This document shows positions 12,191 to 12,323 of a stretch of 12,323 bases of DNA, piece by piece; the first letter of the stretch is position 1; each line of letters begins with the position of its first letter. A program made the translations under genes and the position numbers. The DNA comes from Bacillota bacterium (GTDB lineage: Bacteria; Bacillota; Clostridia; Christensenellales; CAG-138), in contig JAEWWD010000083.1 in the NCBI GenBank assembly GCA_023396535.1, forward strand, positions 1-12,323, in the 5' to 3' direction. The notes under the pieces are model-generated. The model was not told where the DNA came from. It did no database searches and worked only from the letters and a program-made list of their open reading frames with translations.

Positions 12191-12323
12191 ATGAAAGCAA
12201 TCGTATTTAAGGGACCAGGCAAGTACGCCTACGAGGAAAGGCCGATACCGGAAATCAGGAACCCGGACGACATCCGCATCAGAATACTGGGCGTCGGCAT
12301 CTGCGGTACGGACCTGCACATAC
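12191..12323 (+). CDS. Zinc-dependent medium-chain alcohol/polyol dehydrogenase (N-terminal part)
   Basis: Forty-four codons before the window ends. The reading M-K-A-I-V-F-K-G-P-G-K-Y, then an E-x-R-P-I-P-E-I turn and G-V-G-I-C-G-T-D-L-H-I, is the N terminus of the GroES-like domain of MDR dehydrogenases. The cysteine of G-I-C-G-T-D (about residue 38) is the first catalytic zinc ligand, so a zinc enzyme of the sorbitol/threonine/butanediol dehydrogenase group is expected, oxidising an alcohol with NAD(P). The substrate class depends on the missing part. AAGGAGA lies 7 nt before the ATG. Confidence 0.88.
   Translation, partial: MKAIVFKGPGKYAYEERPIPEIRNPDDIRIRILGVGICGTDLHI

Overview
The window looks like a stretch of chromosome from an anaerobic member of the Bacillota, most likely Clostridia; the genus cannot be read from the sequence. 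The reasons are GGAGG-type ribosome binding sites, sigma-A style promoters and intrinsic terminators, a YtrA-type GntR/ABC operon, a KtrAB potassium system, a DUF4003 protein, and an iron-sulfur protein with a flavodoxin-domain neighbour. No phage, transposase, integrase, CRISPR, rRNA or tRNA was seen.

Layout. At 1-1363 (minus) lie the start of a flavodoxin-domain protein, then, past a terminator, a two-gene unit of a VOC (glyoxalase-fold) protein followed by a QueG-like double [4Fe-4S] protein. At 1545-2261 (plus) is a TauE/SafE-type exporter, convergent with a DUF4003 protein at 2300-3280 (minus). The stretch 3281-3655 has no convincing gene but holds a dense set of palindromes framed by two nearly identical 17-bp hairpin sequences. 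At 3656-5553 (minus) a tight operon encodes a GntR/YtrA repressor, an ABC ATPase and an ABC-2 permease. The genes overlap by 8 nt at each junction, and the operon has a good promoter with a palindromic candidate operator at its start site. At 5704-7800 (minus) is ktrB-ktrA, with its own promoter and an approximately 118-nt leader that can form alternative hairpins. At 8006-8749 (minus) a second TauE/SafE protein appears to be expressed from a leaderless or nearly leaderless transcript, divergent from a DUF1697 protein at 8932-9477 (plus).

From 9560 to 11770 (plus) lies a probable transcription unit: a DMT/EamA transporter with a 63-residue histidine-rich tail, a YdeI/OmpD-associated small protein, a zinc-ribbon protein, and two tandem paralogous small proteins. 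The second of these is only 59 aa. An intrinsic terminator follows at 11789. After about 380 nt of AT-rich non-coding DNA the window ends in the first 44 codons of a zinc-dependent medium-chain alcohol/polyol dehydrogenase.

Most genes are ordinary accessory or housekeeping functions (K+ uptake, a regulated ABC exporter, anion exporters, drug/metabolite transporter). The less ordinary content is in the non-coding DNA: the palindromic cluster at 3378-3627, the ktr leader, a hairpin that can hide the ribosome binding site of the first small paralog, and the leaderless promoter arrangement. No complete new system was identified with confidence.
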